From Trachythela sp. YZ-2020 (lineage: Eukaryota > Cnidaria > Anthozoa > Malacalcyonacea > Clavulariidae): DNA of 64,000 bases. Location: assembly GCA_016169945.1 (NCBI GenBank), contig JADLSH010000195.1, forward strand, positions 124,001-188,000, read 5' to 3'. The notes under the pieces are model-generated. The model searched no databases. It saw only the letters and a program-made list of their open reading frames with translations, and was not told the DNA's origin. Of this stretch, positions 11,191-21,169 are shown piece by piece (the stretch's first letter is position 1; every line of letters starts with the position of its first letter). A program made the position numbers and the translations under genes.

Positions 11191-13829
11191 TATATAGTCT
11201 ATTTTTCATTAGTTATTTACATCAATAATTTAATAAAACTAGTAAAAATTCTACAATATTGTTAATAATTATTAAAATATCATACACTAGATAAAATTGA
11301 AAAGACATCTATTTACAAAAGATTTTTTAAATCTTTCAGTTTTCACTAAAGGCAGCTCAAAGTCATGTCCCCTTTGCCTTAAAGTTCGATTTAATTTGTT
11401 GGGTAAAAGTTCTCTTAATGCATTATTTTCATCATCTAATATTTTATTCCACAACCTCTTGTCTCTCTTATTTATTATTTCTCTAAAATTAGATTTCTCT
11501 GTTACGTACCTATTACGGTATGCACGATTTACAAACTTATCAATCTACTGATGTATTTAGTATAGGATGCTCCTCCCCAAAGTTCAATTCCAAAAGTGAA
11601 TAATGACATTATTAAACTTTGAAAGAGAAGTTCTAACTGCTTTGTTGTAAAACCATAATATTTACACACTCGTAAAATGTACATTCTTCCACTCGCTTTC
11701 TTGAGCATCTCTTCAAAGTGTCTATCGCAATTTTCTGGTATTTCCTCAAGGGTAACTCCAAGTATCTTGAGCCATGTTTTCCGTTTAATGGACGGAATGC
11801 AACTGGGTAGAGGTATCGATGTTCTCCCACGAACAATCATTTCATATGTTTTGTTCATATTCAGCACCATTCGATTTTCATCTGACCATGATTTCATATT
11901 TTCTACCTCTTCTGTACTTGTATCATCCTCATCATAGCCCGGGACTTCTATTGTTATATCATCAGCGAATTTACAGAGTTCATTGATTGGATTGACTGAT
12001 TTAATGTCATTTACCATTATTGAAAATAATATCGGGCCTAGAACAGTTCCCTGAGGCACGCCACGATTAATTTTCAAGAACTCGGTTGTAATGCCATCAA
12101 CTGTTACTCTCTGTTTACGATCTTTTAAGAAATTAATCATCCAATTTATGATGTATGGGTTAAAAGGCAATTTCTTAAATTTTTCAAATAGTATGTCATG
12201 TGGAACACTGTCAAAAGCCTTGCTAAAGTCAAATGATAGTACTCTCACGTATTTGGCACCATTATCCAACCCTTTCAACCACGTATGTTGACATTTGATT
12301 AGAGCCATCGTTGAGTTGTGTCCTACTTTATATGCATATTGCTCAGAATCGATTGAATAATATATAACATCTGCAATCTCATTTTTATATATACATCTCT
12401 CAAATAGTCTCATTATGATGTCTGTTAGTGAGATAGGTCTCAGTTGAGAACTTGAGTTGGTGACATTTTCTTTTGGTATTGGAACTACATTTGCTCTCTT
12501 CCATACTTCAGGGACTTTTCCGACTTTCAGAGATACGTTAAATATTTCTGTTATAGCTGGAGCTAATTCAGCTGCGTATGGTTTCCAGAACCAATATGGT
12601 AGATCGTCCGGGCCAGATGATGAACGCTTCTGTTTTCTTAGGAAGTTATAGACAATATCAATAGAAAGAAACGGAATTCTAGTTCCTTCTGGAATTTCTA
12701 ATAACTGAGGAGTTGAATAGTTAGGGTCAGTGTTAATAGTTTGAAAGTAGGCATTTATAACATTCGGATCAATCAGAGAGCTAACAGGTGTAGAATATTT
12801 CTCTTTCCTGCCAGTAATGTTATTAACATTATTCCACCATTTCTTTGTCCCAGTTTTATGTTTTTGGTTCTCTTTTTGGATAGCATTAAGTTGATTGGCA
12901 CGAATTAGTGTGTTAATTTGATTTTTGTAGACGAAAAGTAGATTCTTCATCACCTACGCCTACAGCTTTCTTCCTTTTTTTTAACAAATGTTTTACAAGA
13001 GGGGACATGAATAGTGGATCGCGAGACGATGTTCGGACTTTTATCAGTGGAAAATTGTTCTCGAATCTCGGCAAGAGACTTTCATAAAGTTGTTTAATCA
13101 TCTCATCAGGGTCTTGGTCATATTTTGTTATCTTGGACCAGTCCACATTCTCTAGTTCTCTTAGCATATTTAATTTTCTATGTTCTCTCACATCTCTAAA
13201 GAATGAGTTTGTTCTTTTTGCCTTTATAGTGTTTCTCGAGTATGCAATAATCATATTATGATCAGTTCTTACCAAGCTTTTCTTAACTTTTGTTTGCTTC
13301 CAGTAATGAGGAGCATTTGTGACAAAAACATCTAAGATATTGTTACCTCTTGTAGATGATTTAACCAACTGTGTAAAAGATAATTGATTAAGTAAGTCGC
13401 GAATATTCAATCTGTTTATATCTCCAGTAATAATTATCTTCGTATTAGGGTTTTCTGATAATAAGTGCTCGCATGAGTCCATTAGGAATGCTATTAGATC
13501 GTCTGCATTATAATTATGGTCAGGAGGATGGTATACAGCTGCAACATTAAAACTGGAGTTTTCAGTTGTAATTTTTACCCATAGGCATTCAAACGGATTA
13601 TCCATATTTGATATTTTTTGCATTCTCCAATCTTTTCTACAAAGGATTGCCACTCCGCCGCCACGGGCACCTAACCTATCTTTTCTGTTGATGCAGAACT
13701 CAGGTGGGCAAATTAGAGAACTGGCTATAGTTGGATTTAGCCATGTTTCTGAAATACAGCAAACATCAATATTATTGCTCTTGAGTTCCGCATATAACGC
13801 CGGATAGGCATCAGGCTTCACTATATCAC
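11191..13829 (-). mobile_element. CR1/L2-like non-LTR retrotransposon, 5'-truncated, one frameshift
   Basis: The minus-strand ORF2 is in two overlapping frames. Frame one (13821-12913) is an apurinic-type endonuclease with ISETWL, the DR...GGGVAIL block, VYHPP, GDIN and TDHNMI. Frame two (12953-11529) is a reverse transcriptase with LRPISLTDIIMRLFE, FDFSKAFDSVPH, GVPQGTVLGP and FADD, followed by the usual C-terminal region. A one-base shift near 12915-12950 separates the frames; otherwise both are open. The 5' end of the endonuclease is missing, as expected for target-primed integration. The 3' UTR runs left to 11191 and appears to resume at 2399-2312, with element 1 inserted between. A 13-base repeat (tatcactgcaatg) lies at 13823-13835 and 13858-13870 next to the 5' boundary. 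Confidence 0.85.
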
Positions 13830-13870
13830 TGCAATGGTATAGTTATCAAAAATCAGTTATCACTGCAATG

Positions 13871-14481
13871 TGTTCAAGCGCCATATTATTTACAACAAAT
13901 GCGGCCTTTACATATTAATTACTTTTGTCCATCTTTTGACGTCACACGGCATAAATATGGCCGCCAAAAAAGTTGGCATGCGATAACCAAATTCAGAGGC
14001 GAAATTTGACAACTTCTAAACATCGTATGATGGTCAAATATATATCAAATTGCTTCTAAAAGGCTGAATATTTATTTAACCTAAAAGAAAGTAGGTCGAA
14101 AAATTTGTTTCAGTAGCACTTTAAGCTTCAAATATGCTAGACTTATTCTAGTAAACTTTAATCTTTCAAATTTAAACATCGATACAATACCAAAGGTAAA
14201 CAGGAATATTGTTTATCTTTCTCCGAGGGCCACTTCGAGGGCCACTCCGAGGACCATTGATCCAATCCATGAGCTAGGATGGAAACCAATAAATAATATT
14301 GTTAGCCATGATATTAATTATTGTCTATATAACGGAGACATTCATAACTATATAATACCAGAGTCAAGAACAAATTGAGACTGCCGGGGTAAAGCGTAAC
14401 TGGGGTAAATATAAGCAGGGCGCTGTAAAACGCGGGCGGGGAAACACGCTCTTAAATGACCGTGCTACGTGTGAAGCACAT

Positions 14482-14483
<2 letters not shown>
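13871..14483. other. intergenic, no gene seen
   Basis: Contains a perfect TGACGTCA near 13937 and 'atggccgccaaaa' near 13968, which resemble animal promoter elements. No coding exon follows, so I make no promoter call. An (AT)n run at 14484-14512 ends the stretch. Confidence 0.4.
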
Positions 14484-14513
<30 letters not shown>

Positions 14514-14592
14514 TAATAAGCTTTATTTCGACAGGGTAACACTATCAGTAATTACAACTGTTCTCCCTAGTGGCCCTGAAATCTATGATATA
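14484..14592 (-). mobile_element. 3' tail of the CR1-like retroelement at 18350-19505, split off by element 2
   Basis: On the minus strand this reads ...cgaaataaagcttattaat and then (TA)n, the AATAAA-plus-microsatellite 3' end typical of the family. The left terminus of element 2 begins at 14593, and the body of the retroelement is on the other side at 18350. Confidence 0.55.
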
Positions 14593-14599
14593 CACTGTT

Positions 14600-14950
14600 A
14601 ATTTTAGAGTGTTAAAATAGCACCTCGACTGGTGTTAGATTGACACCTAAGGGTGGTGCTAAATAGAAAGTGTCATTTTAGCACCTAATTCAGTGCTAAT
14701 TTAACACCAAAGAAATACAAAGGGTCAATTTAACACTCGATTTGTTTAACACCACTTTAGAAGTGTTAAATTAGCACCTACAAGAGGAGTGCAAGTGTTA
14801 CAATAACACCGGTTTCTGGTGCCAATTTTTGGGTCTTAAAATAACACCTCTACGGGTGTTAAACATTTGTTATTCGTAGTGCTAAATTAGCACCGTTTCT
14901 GGAGGTAGAACATGGGTGTTAAAGTAACACCTATATTGGTATTGCTAAAT
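14600..14950. repeat. left subterminal array of element 2: GGTGTTAA.TTAGCACC palindromes
   Basis: Around ten units of the form GGTGTTAAATTAGCACC, in whole or half palindromes and both orientations (near 14607, 14640, 14690, 14705, 14760, 14800, 14850 and 14910). The same units occur at 18085-18349. Confidence 0.85.
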
Positions 14951-14954
14951 TAAC

Positions 14955-15128
14955 TCCGTTTCTTGGGGTGAAAATATAAATGTTTGAATATTTTCGCGCA
15001 ACCCTCTTGATACCACAAACGACATGGAAATTCGGTTCATTTCGATGAATCCTGCCAATATGCTTTACTAATGTTTGAATAGATTCTGACACAAATTCGA
15101 GGCAAATGCTGCGACGAAAGCGAGCCAT
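14955..15128 (-). pseudogene. N-terminal remnant of a C2H2-finger transposon protein
   Basis: From an ATG at 15128 (minus strand) the frame begins MARFRRSIC, continues with TLVKHIGRIHRNEPNFHVV and then CGIKRVARKYSN. I recall the order 'C..C....L..H....H, EPNF.V.CGI.GC...Y' as the zinc-finger start of large transposon-linked proteins in fish and cnidarians. Here a cysteine of the first finger and the GC of the second are altered. The frame then runs straight into the subterminal array, so everything after about 55 residues has been deleted. It points away from the plus-strand gene, as in element 1. Confidence 0.45.
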
Positions 15129-16140
15129 TATAGGCCATATTTTTGTCAGAAACACAAAAATATTCTCAGTGGATGTGCTATACGAGACGTGACGCACAAT
15201 ACCGGGTTCCGAGGCCCCACGCGCTCCAACAACTCCGGTAACTCTCTATATGGCATGGAATACCATATTAGGCATAACATCAGATCAAATTTCGTGCGGC
15301 AAGATTGAAATTATTCATTCGTCGCTGGCGACTTCATCGTTTGGTTTATATATTCCGCTTCGAGTTGTTTGTTTTTTTATATTTTCTGGTGTTGTCGCGG
15401 CTGTTAGTTCGTATGTTAAACTGCACATTGGCATTCTTACGAAGAGCAAAAAGGAATCGACTTTGTTGTTAAATTGGTATGTTCCACACGAGTTGATAAA
15501 ACGCGATTTATGTATGATATTCTCAAAGTATTTTTATATCAAACATCATCTAATATTTAATTGTGATTTCCTTTCGTTTCAGAAGATAGATTCTTCTTTA
15601 CGCGAAACTCTAATAAATGCGGGTTTGAAGGAGATTACCATCTCTATTCTTGAGGATGAAGAGGTACTGTATTTATGCCATTTATATTGTTGAAATATAT
15701 TTAGGATATCGTGATCGTCCCCGTGCCAGCGCTTGAATCATAAATATATTAAGTATGGAGTTGCGTTCATCAGTCGGAAGAAACATTGAATATTTGCTAG
15801 TCGAAGGCCATATTTTATACAATAACACAACATGATTCACGAACTCATTTTATTTTAACTCAATAAAGTGCGAGATCAAAACAATGTCGTAGGTCGTATA
15901 AAAACTATAAATTTCGTGTCAAAAAAATTCTTCCATATTTGCGTCCTAGCGAAGGCCACAAAACATGCTGGTAATTCATGGTAATATTTATGTTTGAATC
16001 ACAGATATATTAAAATACAAACGACATGGATTTAGATTTCTCCAAAAATAACCTCAAAAGTAGGTAATTAAAATTAAATTATAATTTGAGATTTCAATTT
16101 ATAATAGTATTGAGTATAAAAACTTAGATAAAATATTATT

Positions 16141-16620
16141 TTAAAATATGGATGCCAGGCCCCACACCCATATCGGTGTACCATTTAGTACTGTAAATAT
16201 CAGGCTTATAGAGAGAGCCAACACTCCAACAGGCTTGGCCTCAATAAGCCTGGGCCGGGTATACATGTAGTGATGTACTGAGTTGGCTTGGCCGTGGGAT
16301 TGTATTGAGGGGCTGATTGCATGAGTTGACTGGTGAGTTGACCCGGTGAATAGGGGCAACTCGGAAAGCTAGCTAGACTGGCTCAGCTTCTAAATGTAAA
16401 TGACATTATTTTTCCACGTTGGGTTTTATACATGGCAAGCAAGCAATTTTGCCATGTCTGGTATCCTGCTAGAACAAAGATAGCTGTCTACTACTGTAAG
16501 GGGCTGATTACATGGAGATTTTTCAACCCCGGGGCCAAATTCATCCCCGGGGCTGAAATGCCCTTAGTTGCTGAAGAAACGATTGGAAACTTCTGGGTCA
16601 TATGTATACAAATCCTATGG
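16141..16620. repeat. unclassified dispersed-repeat-like segment in the intron of the element 2 gene
   Basis: 'ggggctgattgcatg' near 16309 and 'ggggctgattacatg' near 16500 repeat each other, followed by 'ccccggggccaaattcatccccggggctga'. An open frame crosses it (16432-16623), but its sequence follows the repeats and I see no domain. Confidence 0.35.
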
Positions 16621-16746
16621 TGAGAATCTTTCGTACTGTCTAGTCATATAATAAAAATATTATAATGGGTTTAACACTCTAAGCGGCATTTCACCCAAAA
16701 GAACCCCACCTTGGGACAGGTTATAGCAAATACAATATTTTGTACT

Positions 16747-16803
16747 CATGATGATGACATAAGAATTAATTAAGATTTTAAATGAATTCTTATGTCATCG
16801 TCA
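16747..16803. repeat. short hairpin
   Basis: 'gatgatgacataagaatt' is matched in reverse complement by 'aattcttatgtcatcgtc' with about 20 bases between. Probably the core of a small foldback. Confidence 0.6.
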
Positions 16804-18084
16804 CAAGTCACAAGCGCCTGCGATACATGCTGTATACCATTTTATTTTCAAATGGCAGTCGAACAAAAGAAATTTAATATACAGATATCGCTGTGAATTG
16901 AATAAAAGGTTAGTGATTCAAACAACTCTGGCGTGCTCCCTTGCTTGACATTGTTGTTTCAGTTACACTATCTCAGGCTGATTGGCTTTGCTCTAACTTG
17001 ATTGGACTGACGTATTGTCTAGTGATCAAGTTTATGTATTTTTATTTTAATGATATAAAAGATGACCCTCGACTTATGTTTTACTAATTATAGTTATCCT
17101 TTATCTTTTTCCAGAAATTGAGAGCACTGTTACGGCATTGGTTCTCCAATCCCGTTTGAAAGAGAAGCCCATTTCAAAAAATCTCTTTTTCATGATTTGC
17201 ACAGTAAGTATATTTTAATAGAAAATTTGACACACTTTATGAGAGGGGAAGTGTTGGGCATAGACAAGTTAACTATATACTATATATTTATATATGCCTC
17301 TTGTTAAATCATTACTTGACCCTTTCGATAATTACGTCATACAGTAAACACTTTTATGACATAATTATTTAAAGATGCAACAATGTGACTTAGGCTCAGT
17401 GTTAAGGGGTGAGGTTAAATGCCTAAGGTTAGTCGATATTGAAACTTATAAGCTAAAATCAAAATGAATATTTTCAGGATGATGATTCCTTTGACGAAGA
17501 AGTAGAAAAATCCACCTATCCACGGATTATAGCTTCTGGAGACCTGGCAATCTTGGATCCTTTTTACATCGCTGCTGAGGGACAAATCTACTTAAACTTA
17601 TCAGGCAAAAATATTCCAGTGGCTATGGCAGTGACCATGATTATCGCCACGCTTTTTATGTGCTGAATATGGAGTACACTCCAGGAGTTTCCAATATCTA
17701 CGCCTTCCTGGAAGCTGTTTTGATGGACAAGCGCGCTGATGCTAAGAAAATAATTTCTGTTCAGAAGTTTGTCAATGAGCTGGGACTCCAATGGAAATAG
17801 TAAATATACTACATTTACATTAAACTTCATTTAATGCATGCATAATTGTTGGTTAAAAGTTTTGTGAAAGGATATTTCAAGTGGAAGAATTTTAACAATT
17901 GTTAAACTTATGAACAGCTAAGGAAAATGAACCCAAAAACTTTAAACAAATTTTATAATAATAATCATGAAACTATTTTCTTGTTTGTGTGTAATATTAT
18001 GGGGCCATTTGGGTGCATGAAATCACTTTAGTGCAGTGTAAACTAATAACAAAATTAATTGTTATTTTTACCATGGTTAACAGT

Positions 18085-18349
18085 TAAACTTAAAAACTGG
18101 TGTGACTTTAGCACCGAGAAGGCGTGTTACTTTAAGTGTTATTTTAGCGCTGCACAACTAGTGTTAAATTAACTCTAAAAACCTGTGCTATTTTAACAAT
18201 ACAAAAGGTGTTGTTTTAGCACCGTAACTAGTGTTAAATCAGCACCATCAACGGCGGTGTTAAAATAGCACCCAAAAAAGGTGTCATTTTTTACCTAATT
18301 TTTTAGCACCACTTTTTGGTGTTAAATTGACACCCCAAAATTAACAGTG
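18085..18349. repeat. right subterminal array of element 2
   Basis: Copies of GGTGTTAAA/TTTAGCACC palindromes (near 18100, 18140, 18165, 18215, 18240, 18262 and 18300) lead into the right terminus AAAATTAACAGTG. Confidence 0.85.
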
Positions 18350-19505
18350 TATATGTAGTAAAAGTTATAAAAAGGTTATAATACAAGATAAATATGTTAA
18401 TTTCTAAAATCCTAATTCAGTTAATAATCCAAGTTCACATTGTTGACAATAGTTTTTTGAAGATTGTTAAGTTCTCAGCTGATTTGATATTTGGTGGTAA
18501 TAAGTTCCACGTGGAAATTGTTGAATACTCAAATGTTCGTTTCATTTGGTTAGTCCTAGGTTTAGGCTGTATGTAATCTACTTTGTTTCTGGTGTTGTAA
18601 CTAGGTCTTTCCTCATGCCTCGTCAGATTGAAATTGATTCCATCAATATCACAATGCAAGTATTTATACATTATGATAGCCTTATGATTTTGTCTTCTAT
18701 GGCTAAGTGGTCTCCACCCAATTTGGCTAAGATCAGATGGTGTATCAAAACTTGCTCCAAGTATTAGTCTCGCCGCCCTGTTTTGCATCCTCTGCAATTT
18801 GATTACTGATGTAGCACCACAACTATCCCATACTACCCCACAGTAATCAAACACAGGAACTATAGTGGTGTTGTATACAAGGGTAGCAGACGACTTCGAG
18901 AGGTATGGCATAATACGTTTAAGTATGCCAATTCTGGAAGATGCCTTTTTACATAACTTATCAATCTGAGGTGACCATGATAAATTACCATCCAAAATAA
19001 CTCCAAGATACTTGTAGGTTTCAGCCTGATTAATAGAAATGCCATTGAGGCGTAGATCGATCGGGTCGCAATAGCGTAGCTTTTGTGGTGTAGCTATAAT
19101 TATAAATTCTGTTTTCTTTATGTTAAGGGCAAGTCCATTAGTAGTGATCCAGTGAGAAATTTCTTCCAGATCAAAGTTCAGTTTTTGTTCAATCTCTGCA
19201 GTATTCTTTCCGCTACAGTAGATTGCCGTGTCGTCAGCAAACATACTTATTGAACTTTGGGTTATACAGTTAGGCAATTCGTTCACGTAGACCAGAAAGA
19301 GTAAAGGTCCAAGAGCTGACCCCTGGGGAACACCAGTGATAACTGTTTGAGTTGTTGACAGCTCTCCGTTGTAAAATACTCGTTGTTTGCGGTCGTTTAG
19401 ATATGAAATAAACCAATCAAGACCCACACCATTCACACCAAGGGATCGAAGTTTTTCAAGAAGTAGGGCTGGCGCGAGCGTGCATTCTTTAAAAAGATCA
19501 ACAAA
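18350..19505 (-). mobile_element. CR1-like retrotransposon, 3' half of the reverse transcriptase
   Basis: The minus-strand frame is open from about 19505 to 18435. It starts in the middle of the reverse transcriptase, with LLEKLRSLGVNGVGLDWF and KQRVFYNGEL. GVPQGSALGPLLFLVYVNEL and MFADDTAIYCSG (catalytic DD) follow, then the thumb and C-terminal region ending in NLLPPNIKSAENL...KKLL. Everything 5' of about 19505 is absent, a typical 5' truncation. The 3' UTR reaches 18350 and resumes at 14592 beyond element 2. The frame has no internal stop, so the copy is fairly young despite truncation. Confidence 0.85.
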
Positions 19506-20265
19506 ATCGTGTCCAAAATAGCAACAAAAAATGTAAACAAAGGAGCGAGAAAACAAATAATTTAAATGGCAAGAAATTAAGCATTGTTCATGAAAAATTG
19601 AAATTATAGTTTAACTAGTTCTATTATACATGTAATGGTTTGTGTTTTTTGTTGTTGAACACTTGTCGAGAGAAAATATCAAGGCGAATACTTTCCTCAA
19701 ACGATAAAATATTTACCAAATTTAAAGCGTGCACATACTTAAAATAGTGTTTTCTGCCCAGTAAGGTAGGTTGAGATAAATTTGAACACATCAAACTGTG
19801 GATATTTAACTAGGCTTTGTGTTTCACGTTAAATTGAACTGCATTTTTTTGGCTTTTTTCATAAAACGAGAACGTCGTGCAGTCTTTATAGTTTTCCTTA
19901 TACAATGACAGCCGCACGCCAAAGATTCGCTACTGGTTATTTATGGCGAGGAAGCGATATTAAACAAGATAAATTTTCAATTATCAATAAAACAGAATCA
20001 CTTCCTGCCGCAAATAAATACTATAAATGTCTATTGAAGTATCTAGTATCAGCCTATATGCATGGCTAAAATTGGTGTCTTTTTCTCTTACAAAGCAAAA
20101 GAAGCGATTGTCGAGGAAAGGACATGCATTTTGTTTTGCCTTTGATCGCATTTTTTTTGCTATAAAATCTAAAGCGTGCACGTATTTAAAATAGTGTTTT
20201 CTGCCCAGTAAGGTAGGTTGAGATAAATTTGAACACACCAAACTGTGGACATTTAACTAGACTTT

Positions 20266-20496
20266 CGCCTGTATTCTAAAAGCTCACTCACACTCACACT
20301 CAAAGAGTGGAGGTTCAATCTAAGCTTCCCTTGAGTGTCAGTGCTATTTTTGAATAGCTGGAGGGTGAGTACTCACATAGTATGGTACGGCACTAACCCT
20401 CCAGCTTTTCAAAAACAGCACTGACACTCAAGTTAAGCTCAGATTGAACCTCCACTCTTTGAGTGTGAGTGTGAGTGAGCTTTTAGAATACAGGCG
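20266..20496. mobile_element. 231-bp foldback element with TTT target duplication
   Basis: Long inverted arms of roughly 100 bases each, starting cgcctgtattctaaaagctc and ending in its reverse complement. TTT precedes (20263-20265) and follows (20497-20499) the element. The neighbouring tandem-repeat unit (19800-19830) has the same flanks with no insert and a single TTT, so it provides an empty site. No coding capacity. Confidence 0.85.
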
Positions 20497-21169
20497 TTTA
20501 TGTCTTACGTTAAATTGAACTGTACTTTTTTGTGCTTTTTTCATAAAACGAGAACATCGTGTAGTCTTTATAGTTTTCCGTATACATGCAATGACAGCCG
20601 CACAACAATAGACAGCCGCACAACAATATTTATGGCGAGGAAGCAATATAAACAACACAAATTTTCAATATTTACTAAAACGGGATCTTTTGCTGCCGTT
20701 AATAATTACTATAAATGTCAAATGAAGTGTCGACTATTAGTTCATATTGTTAAAATTGGTGTATATTTCTCTTACAAAGTAAAAAATGCGTTTGCTTTGT
20801 CTCTTGATTCGTGAAAATATTTGCCAAATCTGAAGCGCGGACGTATTTAAAAATCATGTTTTCTGCCCAGTGAGGTAGGTAACTGTGGACATTCAACTGG
20901 GTTTTATGTCTCGCACTAAAATGAACGGTACTTTTTTGTGCTTTTTCATTAAACGACAATAATCGTGAAGTCGCTGATTTTTCTGTGACGAGTCGTGTCC
21001 ATTTTGACAACAAGCAGACCACGTCTACGGAGTAAGTGGCAATAAACTGCATAAAGTTGAGAAAAAACTGTTACGTATATACCTTGAAAATTAAACTAAA
21101 GTAATGTAAGCTTATCTCCATGAATTTATAAAACATTTTCGGACAAAAACCCTATACCATATAACTAAT

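Larger units (their letters stand above)
15583..17800 (+). pseudogene. decayed SAM-type cargo gene of element 2
   Basis: Exon-like pieces are 15583-15663 (LRETLINAGLKEITISILED, possibly the first helices of a SAM domain), 17115-17203 (VTALVLQSRLKEKPISKN) and 17478-17800. The last two join in phase 0 across GTAAGT/TTTTCAG. The final exon reads FYIAAEGQIYLNLSG and, after a frame change of one base somewhere in 17600-17640, HAFYVLNMEYTPGVSNIYAF and a TAG at 17798-17800. The '(F/Y)V...EY.PG...N...FL' pattern matches the C-terminus of the gene in element 1 (YVFMFEYPVGF...FLQ). The 15583 and 17115 exons are not phase-compatible with each other, so an exon is missing or lost, and no start codon is evident. 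Frameshift and gaps argue for a dead copy, though an assembly error could mimic the shift. Confidence 0.5.
14593..18349. mobile_element. element 2: smaller CACTG-ended relative of element 1
   Basis: The left end CACTGTTAATTTT is matched exactly in reverse complement at the right end, and similarity continues imperfectly for about 32 bases. TA lies outside both ends (14591-14592 and 18350-18351). Inside are palindromic arrays, a divergent minus-strand coding remnant and a spliced plus-strand gene, in the same order as element 1 but over 3.76 kb instead of 8.8 kb. The array motif differs completely from that of element 1, so these are separate families of one architecture. The coding parts are damaged and there is no transposase, so it is non-autonomous. 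Confidence 0.75.

Noticed and set aside
11297..12651. Plus-strand frames opposite the CR1 reverse transcriptase (11297, 11677, 12091, 12457)
   Set aside because: They are antisense shadows of the minus-strand ORF2.
13823..13870. 13-base direct repeat tatcactgcaatg as the target duplication of the CR1 copy
   Set aside because: Both copies lie on the same (5') side of the element, so they cannot be its flanking duplication.
15250..15693. 147-residue hydrophobic ORF as a membrane protein
   Set aside because: It crosses a good donor (GTATGT near 15479) and an acceptor (TTTCAG at 15582). The real exon at 15583-15663 is in this region, and the rest reads as intron.
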